This document shows, in pieces, positions 8,221 through 17,300 of a DNA stretch of 44,942 nucleotides. The notes under the pieces are model-generated. The model had not been told where the DNA came from, ran no database searches, and worked only from the letters and a program-made list of their open reading frames with translations. The stretch comes from JANMDN01 sp031376285 (GTDB lineage Bacteria > Actinomycetota > Thermoleophilia > Miltoncostaeales > Miltoncostaeaceae), in the NCBI GenBank assembly GCA_031376285.1, contig JANMDN010000014.1, positions 1 to 44,942 of the forward strand, written 5' to 3'. The position numbers and the translations under genes are program-made. Within the stretch, counting starts at the first letter, position 1. The number at the start of each line of letters is the position of its first letter.

Positions 8221-9200
8221 GGGCGATCGTTCCGACAGGTGTCGGGGGCCCGGAGGTCCTCCAGGTCGCCGAGGTCCCTGATCCGGTCATCCGCCCGGGA
8301 GAGATCCTGATTGACGTCCGCGCAGCAGGCGTCAATCGCGCAGACCTCATGCAACGCGCCGGCCGCTACCCTCCCCCACCCGGCGCGTCTCCCCTCCTTG
8401 GGCTCGAGGCGGCGGGCGTCGTCGCCCAGGTCGGCGAGGGTGTCGAAGGCTTCTCGGTCGGCGAACGCGTGATGGCCCTCCTCAACGGTGGCGGCTACGC
8501 GGAACGCGTGGCAGTGCCCGCCGGTCAAGCCCTCCACGTTCCAGACTCCCTCGATGATGTCCACGCTGCGGCCGTTATGGAGGCTTTTCTCACGGCATGG
8601 CAGGCACTCAAGCGCCTGGGCCGGCTCACCTCGGGTGAGACTGCCCTCGTCCACGCCGCGGCAAGTGGCGTCGGAACCGCGGCCACTCAGATCGCGGCAG
8701 AGCTCGGGGCCAGGGTCATTGGGACGTCTCGGTCAGCCGACAAGCTCGCGGTGCCCGTTGAGCTGGGTGCAGAGCCGCTCGTCCCCCGAAGCGGCCTGTT
8801 TGCCGAGGACGTGAATCGGCTCACGGGTGGCCGCGGCGTTGACGTCATCCTCGACCTCGTGGGCGCCCAGTACCTCGCCGAGAACGTTCGTTGTCTGGCA
8901 CGCGGTGGGCGCGTTGTTTGTATCGGACTCCTTGCAGGCCGCGAAGCGCCGCTCGACCTGGGCGAGATGTTGGCCCGCCACGCAACCATCATCGGCATGA
9001 CGATCCGGCCGCTCACCACGGACCAAAAAGCCGAGCTCACGCGGGACTTCGCCCAGTGGGGACTTCCCCGCCTTGCCGACGGCCGCATCGGGCCGGTCAT
9101 CGCCGCCGAGTTCCCACTTGATCAGGCCTCGCGAGCGCATCAACTCCTCGAAGGCGACGGCAGCGTCGGTAAGGCCGTCCTGCGGATCTCGACCAACTGA
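8217..9200 (+). CDS. NAD(P)H:quinone oxidoreductase, PIG3-like zinc-free MDR
   Basis: A 327-residue medium-chain reductase of the quinone oxidoreductase/PIG3 type. The N-terminal GroES-like domain has AAGVNRADLMQRAGRYPPP, characteristic of PIG3-like enzymes, and GLEAAGVVAQVGEGV. The Rossmann domain has the nucleotide-binding loop HAAASGVGTAATQIA, RGVDVILDLVG and GGRVVCIG. The zinc ligands of alcohol dehydrogenases are absent. It would reduce quinones or enones with NADPH. The start is ATG 8217, overlapping the SRPBCC gene by four bases. Confidence 0.85.
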   Translation: MRAIVPTGVGGPEVLQVAEVPDPVIRPGEILIDVRAAGVNRADLMQRAGRYPPPPGASPLLGLEAAGVVAQVGEGVEGFSVGERVMALLNGGGYAERVAVPAGQALHVPDSLDDVHAAAVMEAFLTAWQALKRLGRLTSGETALVHAAASGVGTAATQIAAELGARVIGTSRSADKLAVPVELGAEPLVPRSGLFAEDVNRLTGGRGVDVILDLVGAQYLAENVRCLARGGRVVCIGLLAGREAPLDLGEMLARHATIIGMTIRPLTTDQKAELTRDFAQWGLPRLADGRIGPVIAAEFPLDQASRAHQLLEGDGSVGKAVLRISTN

Positions 9201-9267
9201 GGACGTGGGCGCACGGAGGTCAATGCGCTACGGTACGAGTTCGCACCAATCAAGGAAGGTGGTCGGG

Positions 9268-9411
9268 ATGATCAAGAAGCTTCTACTGCTTGTCGGGCTC
9301 TCCGCACTCGCATATTGGTTCGTTCGCGACCGGCTCGGCGGCGATGACTTTGAGTTCACCGAGATCCCCGCTGACGACGTTCGCGCGCCCGAGGCGCAGC
9401 CTGCGCCGTAG
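9268..9411 (+). CDS. Small single-pass membrane protein (47 aa)
   Basis: The peptide opens with a basic start and a hydrophobic helix (IKKLLLLVGLSALAYWFV), followed by an acidic tail of about 27 residues ending in an Ala-Pro-rich sequence. It resembles the short DLW-39-type membrane proteins of Actinobacteria in size and plan, but I cannot confirm homology. A purine-rich ribosome site (AAGGAAGGTGG, from 9252) lies before ATG 9268, and a TACGGT box near 9229 is a plausible -10. Its stop is directly adjacent to the convergent dnaG stop, leaving no room for a terminator between them. Confidence 0.65.
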   Translation: MIKKLLLLVGLSALAYWFVRDRLGGDDFEFTEIPADDVRAPEAQPAP

Positions 9412-11121
9412 CTACTCCGGTCCGCGGCGCTGATCTCGAAGCGCCGCCCGGACGCGGTTGAGAAGCGTTTGGGTTTGAATCATGAGGGCCTCGTCGCCGG
9501 ATTCGCGCGACGAGGCAAGGCGCCGCTCAAGCGCGCGCTCTTGAAGCCGTAGGACGGCTTCCAAGAGTTCGGCCTCGTCAACCTCGTCGGCGCCCCGTGA
9601 GCGCAACGCACCGGCAAGGGCGGTCAGCGTGTCGGGCCAGGTTTCCGGGTCGACGCCGTCGGCGATCAGCGCCGCGGCCGTGCGATGGTCGGGGTTTTCG
9701 AACGTTCCACCGGGAAGAGCGCCGAGGGCTGCCTTGCCCACTGCGCCACTCGCAAGGGCAAGACCCAGAAGACCACGTTCCATCTCGTCGTCGCGACCGA
9801 GCGCCGGAAGCGTCGCGCCCGCCTGGGCGAGCTGACCACTCGCGGCCCCGAGACGCGCCGCGAGGCCTGGTGGGATCGCCAGCAAGCTGACCGCGAGCCG
9901 GATCGCCTCATCCCGCTCAAGTGAGGCGCCGACCATCCCGATGAGACGCTCGATGTCACCGAACGCCTGGTCGCGCTCGGTGGACGTCGGCCCCGCCCGA
10001 CGGCAGCGAGACCGTACGAGCGCGACGACGAGCGGCTCCGGCGCGTCGGTGATCTCCTTGAGAACCGGAAGTCCTTCGGGACGCGCCGCAAGGTCGCCGG
10101 GGTCGCTCCCAGGCGGCAGTTTCAGGGCCGAGAGCCTGAGCGGAATGCCCTTGCCTGCCTCCACCGTCCGCCACGCGGCCGACTCCCCTGCCGCGTCCGA
10201 GTCAAAACAGAGACGAACCTCGCCGGCAACGCGCTTGACCTCACGAAGCTGCTGGCTGGTCAGCGAGGTGCCCATGCATGCCACGGCTGAGTCGACCCCC
10301 GCAAGTGCAAGGGCAAGAACGTCGGTGTAGCCCTCGACAACCGCCACCCAGCCAACCTTCGCGGCCGCCGGGCGCGCCTCGTGGAGTCCGTAGAGCAGCT
10401 CGCGCTTTCGAAAACGCGGCCCCTCGGGTGAGTTCACATACTTCGGTCCATCAGCTCCCGGCATCACGCGACCGCCGAAACCGAGCACGCGTCCGCGGGC
10501 GTCGCCGATCGGGAACATGATCCTCCCCTGGAAGAAGTCGCCCGAGCCGCGGGCGAGCCCGGCATCGGACAGCTGCGCCCGGTTGAACCCCCCCGACATG
10601 GCCCGCTCGGCCAGGGCACGACCCGATGAGGGTGCGTAGCCGACGCGGTAGCGCCGAAGGATCTCCTCTCCGAAACCGCGCGCTTGGAGGTACTCGCGCG
10701 CCGGTGCGGCCTCATCCATGCCCCAAAGGCACTGAACGTAGTAGGTCGCCGCGCGATCGAGCAGCTCGATCCGGCGCTCCGAGACCTTCCGCTCGGCGTC
10801 TTCCTGCGGGCTCGTCTGCTCGTAGCGGATCGGCACGCCGAAGCGCTCAGCGAGCGACTCGATCGCCTCCTGGAAGGAACCGACGCCTTCCTTGTCGATC
10901 ATCCAGTTGATCGCGTCGCCGGTCGCCCCGCACCCGAAGCAGAAGTACCGGCGCGAGTCCGGCGGGATTAGCGAGAACGAGGGCGACCGTTCCTCGTGAA
11001 AGGGGCAGCAGCCCCACCACCGCCCGCCGCGTCTCGTGAGGGCAACCCTCCCGCCGACGAGTTCGACAAGGTCGGCCGACTCTCGAACGGCTTCGATCGT
11101 TTGGTTGTCGAGCTTTGCCAC
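9412..11121 (-). CDS. dnaG: DNA primase
   Basis: DnaG makes RNA primers for the replisome. The 569-residue protein has the N-terminal CHC2 zinc finger (CCPFHEERSPSFS, then RRYFCFGCGATGDAI), the catalytic core, and the TOPRIM domain with the glutamate in VAVVEGYTDVLAL and the acidic pair in LCFDSDAAGES. A C-terminal helical region of about 180 residues would bind the replicative helicase. I start it at GTG 11121 (VAKLDNQTIEAVRESADLV), where the conserved family begins; an in-frame extension to 11256 lacks family sequence. A CAGACT box ends six bases before the GTG. Confidence 0.93.
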   Translation of the reverse strand: MAKLDNQTIEAVRESADLVELVGGRVALTRRGGRWWGCCPFHEERSPSFSLIPPDSRRYFCFGCGATGDAINWMIDKEGVGSFQEAIESLAERFGVPIRYEQTSPQEDAERKVSERRIELLDRAATYYVQCLWGMDEAAPAREYLQARGFGEEILRRYRVGYAPSSGRALAERAMSGGFNRAQLSDAGLARGSGDFFQGRIMFPIGDARGRVLGFGGRVMPGADGPKYVNSPEGPRFRKRELLYGLHEARPAAAKVGWVAVVEGYTDVLALALAGVDSAVACMGTSLTSQQLREVKRVAGEVRLCFDSDAAGESAAWRTVEAGKGIPLRLSALKLPPGSDPGDLAARPEGLPVLKEITDAPEPLVVALVRSRCRRAGPTSTERDQAFGDIERLIGMVGASLERDEAIRLAVSLLAIPPGLAARLGAASGQLAQAGATLPALGRDDEMERGLLGLALASGAVGKAALGALPGGTFENPDHRTAAALIADGVDPETWPDTLTALAGALRSRGADEVDEAELLEAVLRLQERALERRLASSRESGDEALMIQTQTLLNRVRAALRDQRRGPE

Positions 11122-11127
11122 GGCGAC

Positions 11128-11133
11128 AGTCTG
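11128..11133 (-). promoter_or_regulatory. Possible -10 element of leaderless dnaG transcript
   Basis: On the minus strand CAGACT is separated from the GTG start at 11121 by six bases, the same geometry as other start-proximal boxes in this window. The first base departs from the TANNNT pattern. Confidence 0.35.
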
Positions 11134-11330
11134 GCAAAGTCCCCACCCCGTGAGTCGGGGTGCCGGGGAGAAGTCAAGGGACTCAACTGAAGGGCGCCCC
11201 GCCAGGCCCATTGGTCGGTCCGGCGTCGCGCACGCGCCTTCGAGAAACTTGCTCAATTCAATGGATCATCCGTTTGTCGGCCATCCACCTGTTGACGTCG
11301 CGCGGCCATATCTGAGACATCTCTTAGCGC

Positions 11331-12311
11331 ATGGGCTCCGTGCCAAAGCGGGCGTTACTCGCCTTCCTCATCTCAGTGCTCGGCACGTCGGTTGCAACGG
11401 CGGCGCCCGTGCTCGCTCCGACGGCACTGCCAGACTTCTCGGGAGACATCGTCGGCCCGACGCTCACACTGAGGTGGGCGCCGGCCACTCCCTCAACCGG
11501 CAACCCCCAACCGGTTCAGTACGAGGTCGAAGTCTCGGACCTCTCCGTTTCGCAGACTTCGGGCAAGACCGTGGCCACGACGAGCCTCACGTTGAGCTTG
11601 ACGGACGGCCACAACTACGGCTTCCGGGTCAGGGCGTGGCAACCGGTACCCTCGGGCGGACAGTTCGATCGTGAGTACAGTGTCTTCACCGAGCTGATCG
11701 ACGCCTGGGTCGACGGTACACCCCCGGTCCCGGTGGTAAGGGTCTCGTCACCAAGGGTCGATCTCGGAACCGAGGTAGGAGCAAGCGCCGAGGGATCGCA
11801 GGATGGCCCTGGGGGACCGTCGACCTCGGGGCTGGAGCCCGAGCAGGCGTTTTCGTGGGATTGGGGCGACGGCACTCCCGCAGTTCAAGGGCTCGAGGCC
11901 TCGCATCTCTACGCGAAGCCGGGCCTTTTCAAGGGCGTGCTCACTGTACGCGACCAAGCAGGAAACGCCACTTTCGCGCCGTTCGCGGTAACGGTCCTTG
12001 CTCCCGCCAAGGCGGCGAGCGTGAGCAACGCGCCGCTCACGAGACTCCGCGTTGTCGGTCGTGTCGTCGCAGGTCATCGGGGCCGCTTTGAGGTGCAGGC
12101 GCTCGAACGAGGGCCGTTGCTCGTCACGGTCAGTCGCCTGCGTGCGGGGCGCGAAGCGATTCCTGTGCGCCATTTCGGAGTGAAGGGCCGGCCCGGCCGA
12201 AACCGGATCGCGTTTACCGCGCCGCGTGTCGGGAACTATCTTCTCGCCGTGACCATCCCCGGTCGCCCTGGAGCGGGGCTGACGGGACTCGTGCGAGTGC
12301 GGGCGGCCTAA
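11331..12311 (+). CDS. Secreted Fn3/PKD-domain protein
   Basis: A 326-residue exported protein. Residues 1-25 form a signal peptide (basic start, hydrophobic core, cleavage near ATAAP). A fibronectin type III-like domain follows (about 40-135, with PVQYEVEVSD and HNYGFRVRAWQP). Then comes a PKD-like domain (about 135-225) with the typical FSWDWGDGTP and LYAKPGLFKGVLTVRDQAGN, and a C-terminal beta-rich module of about 95 residues. No enzyme motif, sortase signal or membrane anchor is visible, so it is probably a free or loosely wall-attached binding protein. It stands alone between dnaG and the signalling block; membership in that block is uncertain. The start ATG is close to a CATATCT box near 11308. 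Confidence 0.7.
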   Translation: MGSVPKRALLAFLISVLGTSVATAAPVLAPTALPDFSGDIVGPTLTLRWAPATPSTGNPQPVQYEVEVSDLSVSQTSGKTVATTSLTLSLTDGHNYGFRVRAWQPVPSGGQFDREYSVFTELIDAWVDGTPPVPVVRVSSPRVDLGTEVGASAEGSQDGPGGPSTSGLEPEQAFSWDWGDGTPAVQGLEASHLYAKPGLFKGVLTVRDQAGNATFAPFAVTVLAPAKAASVSNAPLTRLRVVGRVVAGHRGRFEVQALERGPLLVTVSRLRAGREAIPVRHFGVKGRPGRNRIAFTAPRVGNYLLAVTIPGRPGAGLTGLVRVRAA

Positions 12312-12413
12312 GCGCCATCTAATCCTCCCAATCAACATGGTGTGACCTGTAGCCCGGGACTCCTGTGGGCCCGACGCTACGATCAACTCCATCAATCGTG
12401 TCTTGCTGAACCG

Positions 12414-12632
12414 ATGGAGCAGCCAATGGAGCCGGTGAACATCCGACTGGAAGTCGCCGCGATCACCGAGTGGCCGGACGAACGCCTTGAGGCGGCCTAC
12501 GAATTCCTCTCCCGACGGGTCGCCACAACCTTGGAGCTCCCCGATCATCGTCAGGATCGACAACGTCTTGGAGAACATCGAGGGCTTTGCGAGCAAGCCG
12601 GGCTTGAGATGGTACGGCGCGGACTGCTGTAG
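12414..12632 (+). CDS. Small hypothetical protein (72 aa)
   Basis: A short reading frame, rich in charged residues and probably helical, with no domain I recognise. It is supported by a TACGAT -10-like box at 12378-12383 and by a strong hairpin beginning five bases after the stop. There is no clear ribosome site, and a second ATG at 12426 is an alternative start. Part of the downstream half also reads plausibly in another frame, so the exact frame is uncertain. Confidence 0.4.
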   Translation: MEQPMEPVNIRLEVAAITEWPDERLEAAYEFLSRRVATTLELPDHRQDRQRLGEHRGLCEQAGLEMVRRGLL

Positions 12633-12637
12633 AAGAC

Positions 12638-12671
12638 GTGGTGCTCGCCGGAAGGGTCCGACGAGCACCAC
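12638..12671. terminator. Strong bidirectional hairpin terminator
   Basis: The perfect ten-base arms GTGGTGCTCG (12638-12647) and CGAGCACCAC (12662-12671) enclose an inner CGGA/TCCG stem with an AGGG loop. It lies five bases after the plus-strand small ORF and six bases after the stop of the minus-strand zinc-ribbon gene, so it can end both converging transcripts. No T-run is present, which is common in high-GC Actinobacteria. Confidence 0.7.
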
Positions 12672-12677
12672 GGTCAC

Positions 12678-12839
12678 CTATGCGACCTGCTTGAGGTCTT
12701 CACCCATTCCGAGGCACCAGGGGCACGTGTAGAGCTTGTGGTGCCGACCTTCGCGCTGGAAGATTCGGCGTTGACCCCAACACATCGCGCACATCACCCA
12801 ACGAAACGTTGCGGGTTCACTGCTTGTCGAGTTACGCAT
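12678..12839 (-). CDS. 53-residue zinc-ribbon protein
   Basis: The product has two CxxC knuckles (Cys17/Cys20 in MCAMCWGQRR and Cys39/Cys42 in YTCPWCLGMG) about 18 residues apart, the spacing of a zinc ribbon. Between them lie a beta-hairpin-like RRIFQREGRHHKLY and several basic residues. A GGAG ribosome site sits six bases before the ATG, and a strong hairpin follows the stop. It is last in a minus-strand run after the FHA-HTH and beta-rich genes, 41 bases from the latter, so it may be part of the same transcript. Function is unknown; binding nucleic acid or a protein partner through the zinc knuckle is a guess. Confidence 0.65.
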   Translation of the reverse strand: MRNSTSSEPATFRWVMCAMCWGQRRIFQREGRHHKLYTCPWCLGMGEDLKQVA

Positions 12840-12880
12840 CATCAACTCCGATCAGACTGGGTGATCGAGACCGCCGCGCT

Positions 12881-13324
12881 CTAGAAGACCTGGAAGGGGC
12901 GGATCTCGGCGTAACCCGCAAGACGCGGAGCTGCGCTGTGCGTGACGAGCACCACCAGGCTGTAGGCGCCCGGGGGAAGCTGACCGATCCCGACCGTAAA
13001 GGTCTCGGTGTAGGTGTGGGTACCGGACACGCCGGGAACCGTGCGAGGGTTCATCGTCATCGAGGCCGGGGCGCGGCCTTCCTCAAACCAGCTACCGCCA
13101 ATGCGGTCGTAGGCAAGCTCGACCTTCCAGTCAGCCCCGACGAAGCCGGCAATTGCGCCGTCCTGCGTCCAGGTGACCTTGACGTCAAACGGCTTCGTGG
13201 AGTCCACGGTGTTGTTCGAGGCGAGGGGGTTACCGCTCGGCTCGACGAGGGTCATGGTCACGTCACCGTCGAAGGCAGACGGAGCGTAGATATTGCCCAG
13301 GCCGTCGTATTCAATCTTGCTCAT
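12881..13324 (-). CDS. Hypothetical beta-rich protein
   Basis: A 147-residue protein I do not recognise. Alternating hydrophobic strands (DVTMTLVEPSGNPL, FDVKVTWTQDG, WKVELAYDRIGG, HTYTETFTVGIG, GAYSLVVLVTH) suggest a compact immunoglobulin-like or jelly-roll sandwich. There is no signal peptide or membrane segment, so it should be cytoplasmic, and no cysteine or obvious catalytic cluster is present. An AAAGGA ribosome site precedes ATG 13324. It lies 145 bases after the FHA-HTH gene on the same strand and divergent from the kinase-STAND gene, which suggests a role in that signalling block as sensor, adaptor or effector. Confidence 0.7.
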   Translation of the reverse strand: MSKIEYDGLGNIYAPSAFDGDVTMTLVEPSGNPLASNNTVDSTKPFDVKVTWTQDGAIAGFVGADWKVELAYDRIGGSWFEEGRAPASMTMNPRTVPGVSGTHTYTETFTVGIGQLPPGAYSLVVLVTHSAAPRLAGYAEIRPFQVF

Positions 13325-13469
13325 TGGAGCGTTCCTTTCTCACGGTTGATGGAGCGTCCGAAGTTGGCCGCTCCCGGCACCGGATCTCGATGCCGGGGTC
13401 AGCCTCTCGGATCGCACCAGCACCGCCTATTCTCCGAAGCGGTGAATCCCTCACCTCCCATCGCCCCGA

Positions 13470-14138
13470 CTACCGGTCAAGATCTCCCAGGTCGACAAGG
13501 CCAGCCTGGACCGCGACTTGCACAAGACGGAGTCGCTTTCTCGCGCCGTCGATGCCACCGACCTCGAAACGCACGTAAAGGATCCGCAGGTACGTGCGGA
13601 CTGTTTCTACGCCGAGATTCGCCCGGCGTGCGACGTCGCGATTGCTCGGCGGGGCGGCCAGTTCGCCAGCCAGGAGGCTCGGTTCGCAAAGGGCGGCCAG
13701 TACCCGGCGCTGGCCGGCGCTCAGGTGAACGTCGTCGTTAAACGGAGAGGCGGGTTCGGTGCCGAAGGTGACCTGCCCCGGATCGTGAAAGACGAGCACG
13801 GTCTTGCCGAGCGCGACCTCGTCTCCATCCTGTAGCCGACGGCGGTCGCCAATTCGCCGCTGCTGAAGAAAGGTGCCGTTGCGGGAGTCATTGTCGACGA
13901 TGACCCATTCGTCGGCCACTCGCTCGAGAATCGCGTGATGCCCCGACACCTGGAAATCCCACCGGAGCGCAACGTCGGCGTTGATACTCCGTCCGACGAT
14001 CGTACGGCCGCCGACCTCCAACGGGTGAATGCACAGGACACCATCCCCGTCCCGGTAGTGCAGGAAGGGCCGCCCGAGCGCGTAGGTGCGACGGACCTCA
14101 AGACGTTCTCGGTGTTCGAGGAATGGAGCGCGGGTCAT
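13470..14138 (-). CDS. FHA domain-winged HTH regulator
   Basis: A 222-residue protein with an N-terminal forkhead-associated domain (about residues 40-120). The phosphothreonine-binding pattern is intact: Gly49-Arg50-Ser51 in IVGRSINAD, Ser65 and His68 in QVSGHHAIL, and Asn87-Gly88 in NDSRNGTFL. The C-terminal part (about 139-214, LSAGQRRVLAAL, then NRDVARRANLGVETVRTYLR) looks like a winged or LuxR-like helix-turn-helix. FHA domains read phosphothreonine, and the divergent neighbour is an apparently active Ser/Thr kinase, so this protein is probably a kinase-controlled DNA-binding switch. A GGAG site supports ATG 14138. Confidence 0.82.
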   Translation of the reverse strand: MTRAPFLEHRERLEVRRTYALGRPFLHYRDGDGVLCIHPLEVGGRTIVGRSINADVALRWDFQVSGHHAILERVADEWVIVDNDSRNGTFLQQRRIGDRRRLQDGDEVALGKTVLVFHDPGQVTFGTEPASPFNDDVHLSAGQRRVLAALCEPSLLAGELAAPPSNRDVARRANLGVETVRTYLRILYVRFEVGGIDGARKRLRLVQVAVQAGLVDLGDLDR

Positions 14139-14314
14139 CCATGACTCCGAATCAGACCGGAGCCGCGAGCGTACCTTGCGGAGGCGACGCGGGAAGGTGC
14201 GCCCGCTCTCCCCCTAGGGAGCCCTCCATCCAACTGGCCGACGATCTAGGATCCTTCCACCCGAGTCATTGGGTGGAGATTCCCGTGTAGGTCATCTCAA
14301 GCGAGGCCCGGCTC
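14139..14314. promoter_or_regulatory. Divergent promoter region with inverted repeats, FHA-HTH versus kinase-STAND
   Basis: A TAGGAT box at 14247-14252 is the best plus-strand -10. Just downstream, TCCACCC (14256-14262) and GGGTGGA (14271-14277) form a perfect seven-base inverted repeat with an eight-base spacer, which would lie at the extreme 5' end of the kinase mRNA. A second repeat, CTCCC (14208-14212) with GGGAG (14217-14221), lies upstream. Either could be an operator for the FHA-HTH protein or an mRNA hairpin. Confidence 0.45.
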
Positions 14315-17300
14315 ATGGACAGCACCGTCTCGGCGGATACGTCCGAGGGCACCGAGCAATCGGTGGCGATTCCGACGGTCGGCGACGTGCTCGCCGGGCT
14401 GCTCCTTGAGGAGCGCATCGGTTCGGGTGGCATGGGCGAGGTGTTTCGCGCCTACGACGCGTCGCTTGACCGGACGGTGGCGGTCAAAGTCCTTCACCCT
14501 GAGATTGCCGGTCTCCCGGGTTTTCGTCAGCGATTGATCGAAGAGGCGGCGGCCGCAGAACGCGTACGTCATCCAAATGTCGTGCGAGTCCACGACGTTC
14601 GCACGACACCGGCTGGTGTGCTTCTCGTTTCGATGCATTACGTGGCGGGAGCCAGCTTGGCCGACCTCCTCGAACGCGACGGGCCGATGCCGCTCGATCG
14701 GCTCGTGCGCATGGTCGGCCAGGTCGCCGGAGCCCTCGACGCCCTGCACCAGGCGGGCACCGTCCACCGTGACGTCAAGCCAGCAAACATCCTGTGCGAA
14801 GACGTGAACGACGTGGCCTATCTGGCGGACTTCGGCGTCGCCGGGGCCATGCGGGTCGCGTTGCCGCAAACCTCTGGCACACCTGCCTACATGGCACCCG
14901 AACAGTGCGAGGGCCGCTCTGTTGACGGGCGCGCCGATATCTACTCGCTCGGTTGTACCGTGCGAAGTGCACTGGCAGGCAGACCCCGGGTTGCCAGCCC
15001 GGACGACCGAGCCTTCTCCGACACCGTCGCCTCGCCGCTTCCCTCGGACGTGGTGGCCGTACTTGACCAGGCCACGGCCCGAGACCCGGCCGCACGCTTT
15101 CCCACCGCTCGTGATTTTGCCGACTCCCTCGCGGAGTGCCGTTTCGACGCAGTGCTGATCGCCGCCTCACATGACGCGGACTCTGCGGAAGCAATCGCGA
15201 CGTTCGGCCGTCGAACTGGTCTGGATATCGCTTACCCGAGTGCAGAAGCTGCCTGCGAGGCCATCCGCATATCGAATGCCTGCTGCGTCATCATCGGTAG
15301 CGGCCGCCTCGGCCGGTGGGCGTCAGTGGCGCTCCGAGCAGCCCACGCCACCGCTCGCGAGGACCGCGCTTTCAGGCTCGTCGCCGTCTTCGTCGACGGG
15401 GCTCCGGACCTCGATCACGCCGAGTTGGCCGAACTCGCGGGCGCAACGTGGGTCGATTTTCGAGGCGGCCAAACAACCGTCGATGTGCTTGCCGACCTCA
15501 CCCACATCCTCGCGCGCCGCGGCATCGGGGATTCCCGACGAACAGCACAGATCGCCGAGTGCCCGTACCGCGGACTCGAGCCCTTCGACGAGGCCCACGC
15601 CGCGGCCTTCGTCGGTCGTGAGAGCGATATCGCCGAACTCTTGGAACGCGTGCGAGAACACCGCTTTCTAGCGGTCGTCGGCCCGTCAGGCAGCGGAAAG
15701 AGCTCCCTCGTTCGCGCCGGACTGATCCCAGCGCTGCGGGCAGGGAGGCTCGACGGAAGCTCGGATTGGCCGATCCTCGTCATCCGACCCGGCACAGATC
15801 CATCATCGGAGTTGGTTTCGGCCTCTCGGCAGCTGCGGGATGACCCCTTGCGGCGGGATTTCGCGGGCGCCATCGACGTGCTCCACGGGCTCGCCGGCGG
15901 CGGCGGTCGGGCTTTTGTCGTGGTCGATCAGTTCGAAGAGGTCTTCACGATTTGTACCGATGAAGCGCGTTCGTCGTTTGTCGCCCAGCTGGCCGATGCG
16001 GCGACCCTGGACTCCGGCTCGGTCACGGTCGTTCTGACCCTCCGTGCCGATTTCTATCACCGATGCATCGCTGAAGAAGCGCTTCGCCCGCTCCTTGCCA
16101 TGAACCAACACCTCGTCGGGCCGATGGGGCCCGACGACCTGCGCCGAGTCATCGAAGAGCCCGCCCGGGCGGCCGGCGTGCGGGTCGAACCCGGACTCAC
16201 CCGTCGCATCGTCGCCGACGTTGCCCATCGCCCTGGGTGCCTTCCCCTCCTTTCACACCTTCTGTTCGAGCTCTACCGGCGAGGCGGTGCGCGCGAGATG
16301 ACGCTCAGCGCGTACGGCGCGGCCGGCGGGCTTGATGGTGCGCTCGCCCGTCGCGCTGACGCGGTCATCGACGCGATGGACGACGAAGGCGCGGAAACTG
16401 CTCGCCGGGTACTGCTTCGGCTCGTCGAGCCTGGGCGAGGAACCGAAGACACCAGGCGGCGGGCCCTTCGAGAGGAGCTTGATCGGGGTTGGCCGCGGCT
16501 TGACGCCGTTCTTGAGCGGCTGACGAGCGAGCGACTGTTGACGCGGAGCGGGGATGGCCGCGACGCGACGATCGAGCTGGCCCATGAGGCCCTCATCCGA
16601 AGCTGGCCGCGACTGCGAACCTGGGTTGACCGCGATCGCGAGATCATCCACGCCGAGAATCGTCTCCTCGCCGACACGAACGACTGGGAGGAAAGCGGGC
16701 GGGACCCCGCGCTCCTCTACCGGGGCGCACGGCTCATGGTCTGGGGCGAGTGGGACCATGGGTCCCTCGCCAACCGGTCGCGACAGTTCCTCGGCGAGAG
16801 TTTGACGGCTGAGCTCTCACTTGACGCCGCGCGCCGCCGCAGGAGGACGATTCTCGCCGGCATTGGCTCGACCGCCCTCGCGGCGATGACGGCGATCGCG
16901 GTTGTCGCGGCGTGGCAGTGGCGGCAGGCACGTCACGAACGGGATCGTGCCGAGTCACAGCGGCTGGGCGTGCAGGCATCGGTCCTTGCTCCGGCGGACC
17001 CCGGGGGAGCACTCCGGCTCGCTGTCAGTGCCGATAGCACCGCGCCGACCGACGAATCGGAGCAAGGTATGCGGCGGGCGCTTGAAGCTGGGCCGCCGCT
17101 CGCCTCCCTTCGCGTTACTGCAAACGGGCTGCGAGACGAACTCCTGACGCTTGCCGTCAGTCCCGACGAACGCACCGTGGCGGCGGGGGACGACCGTGGC
17201 AACGTCATCCTCTGGACCTGGCGCCGCCCCGGCTCAGCCCGCGCCATCAAGACCGGTTCGAGCGCTCCGGTTTGGTCACTCGGGTTTCTTCGAGGAGGTC

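Noticed and set aside
11748..12677. A 309-codon minus-strand frame opposite the Fn3/PKD gene.
   Set aside because: It is antisense to a gene with a clear signal peptide and PKD motif, and the frame crosses a strong hairpin without family features.
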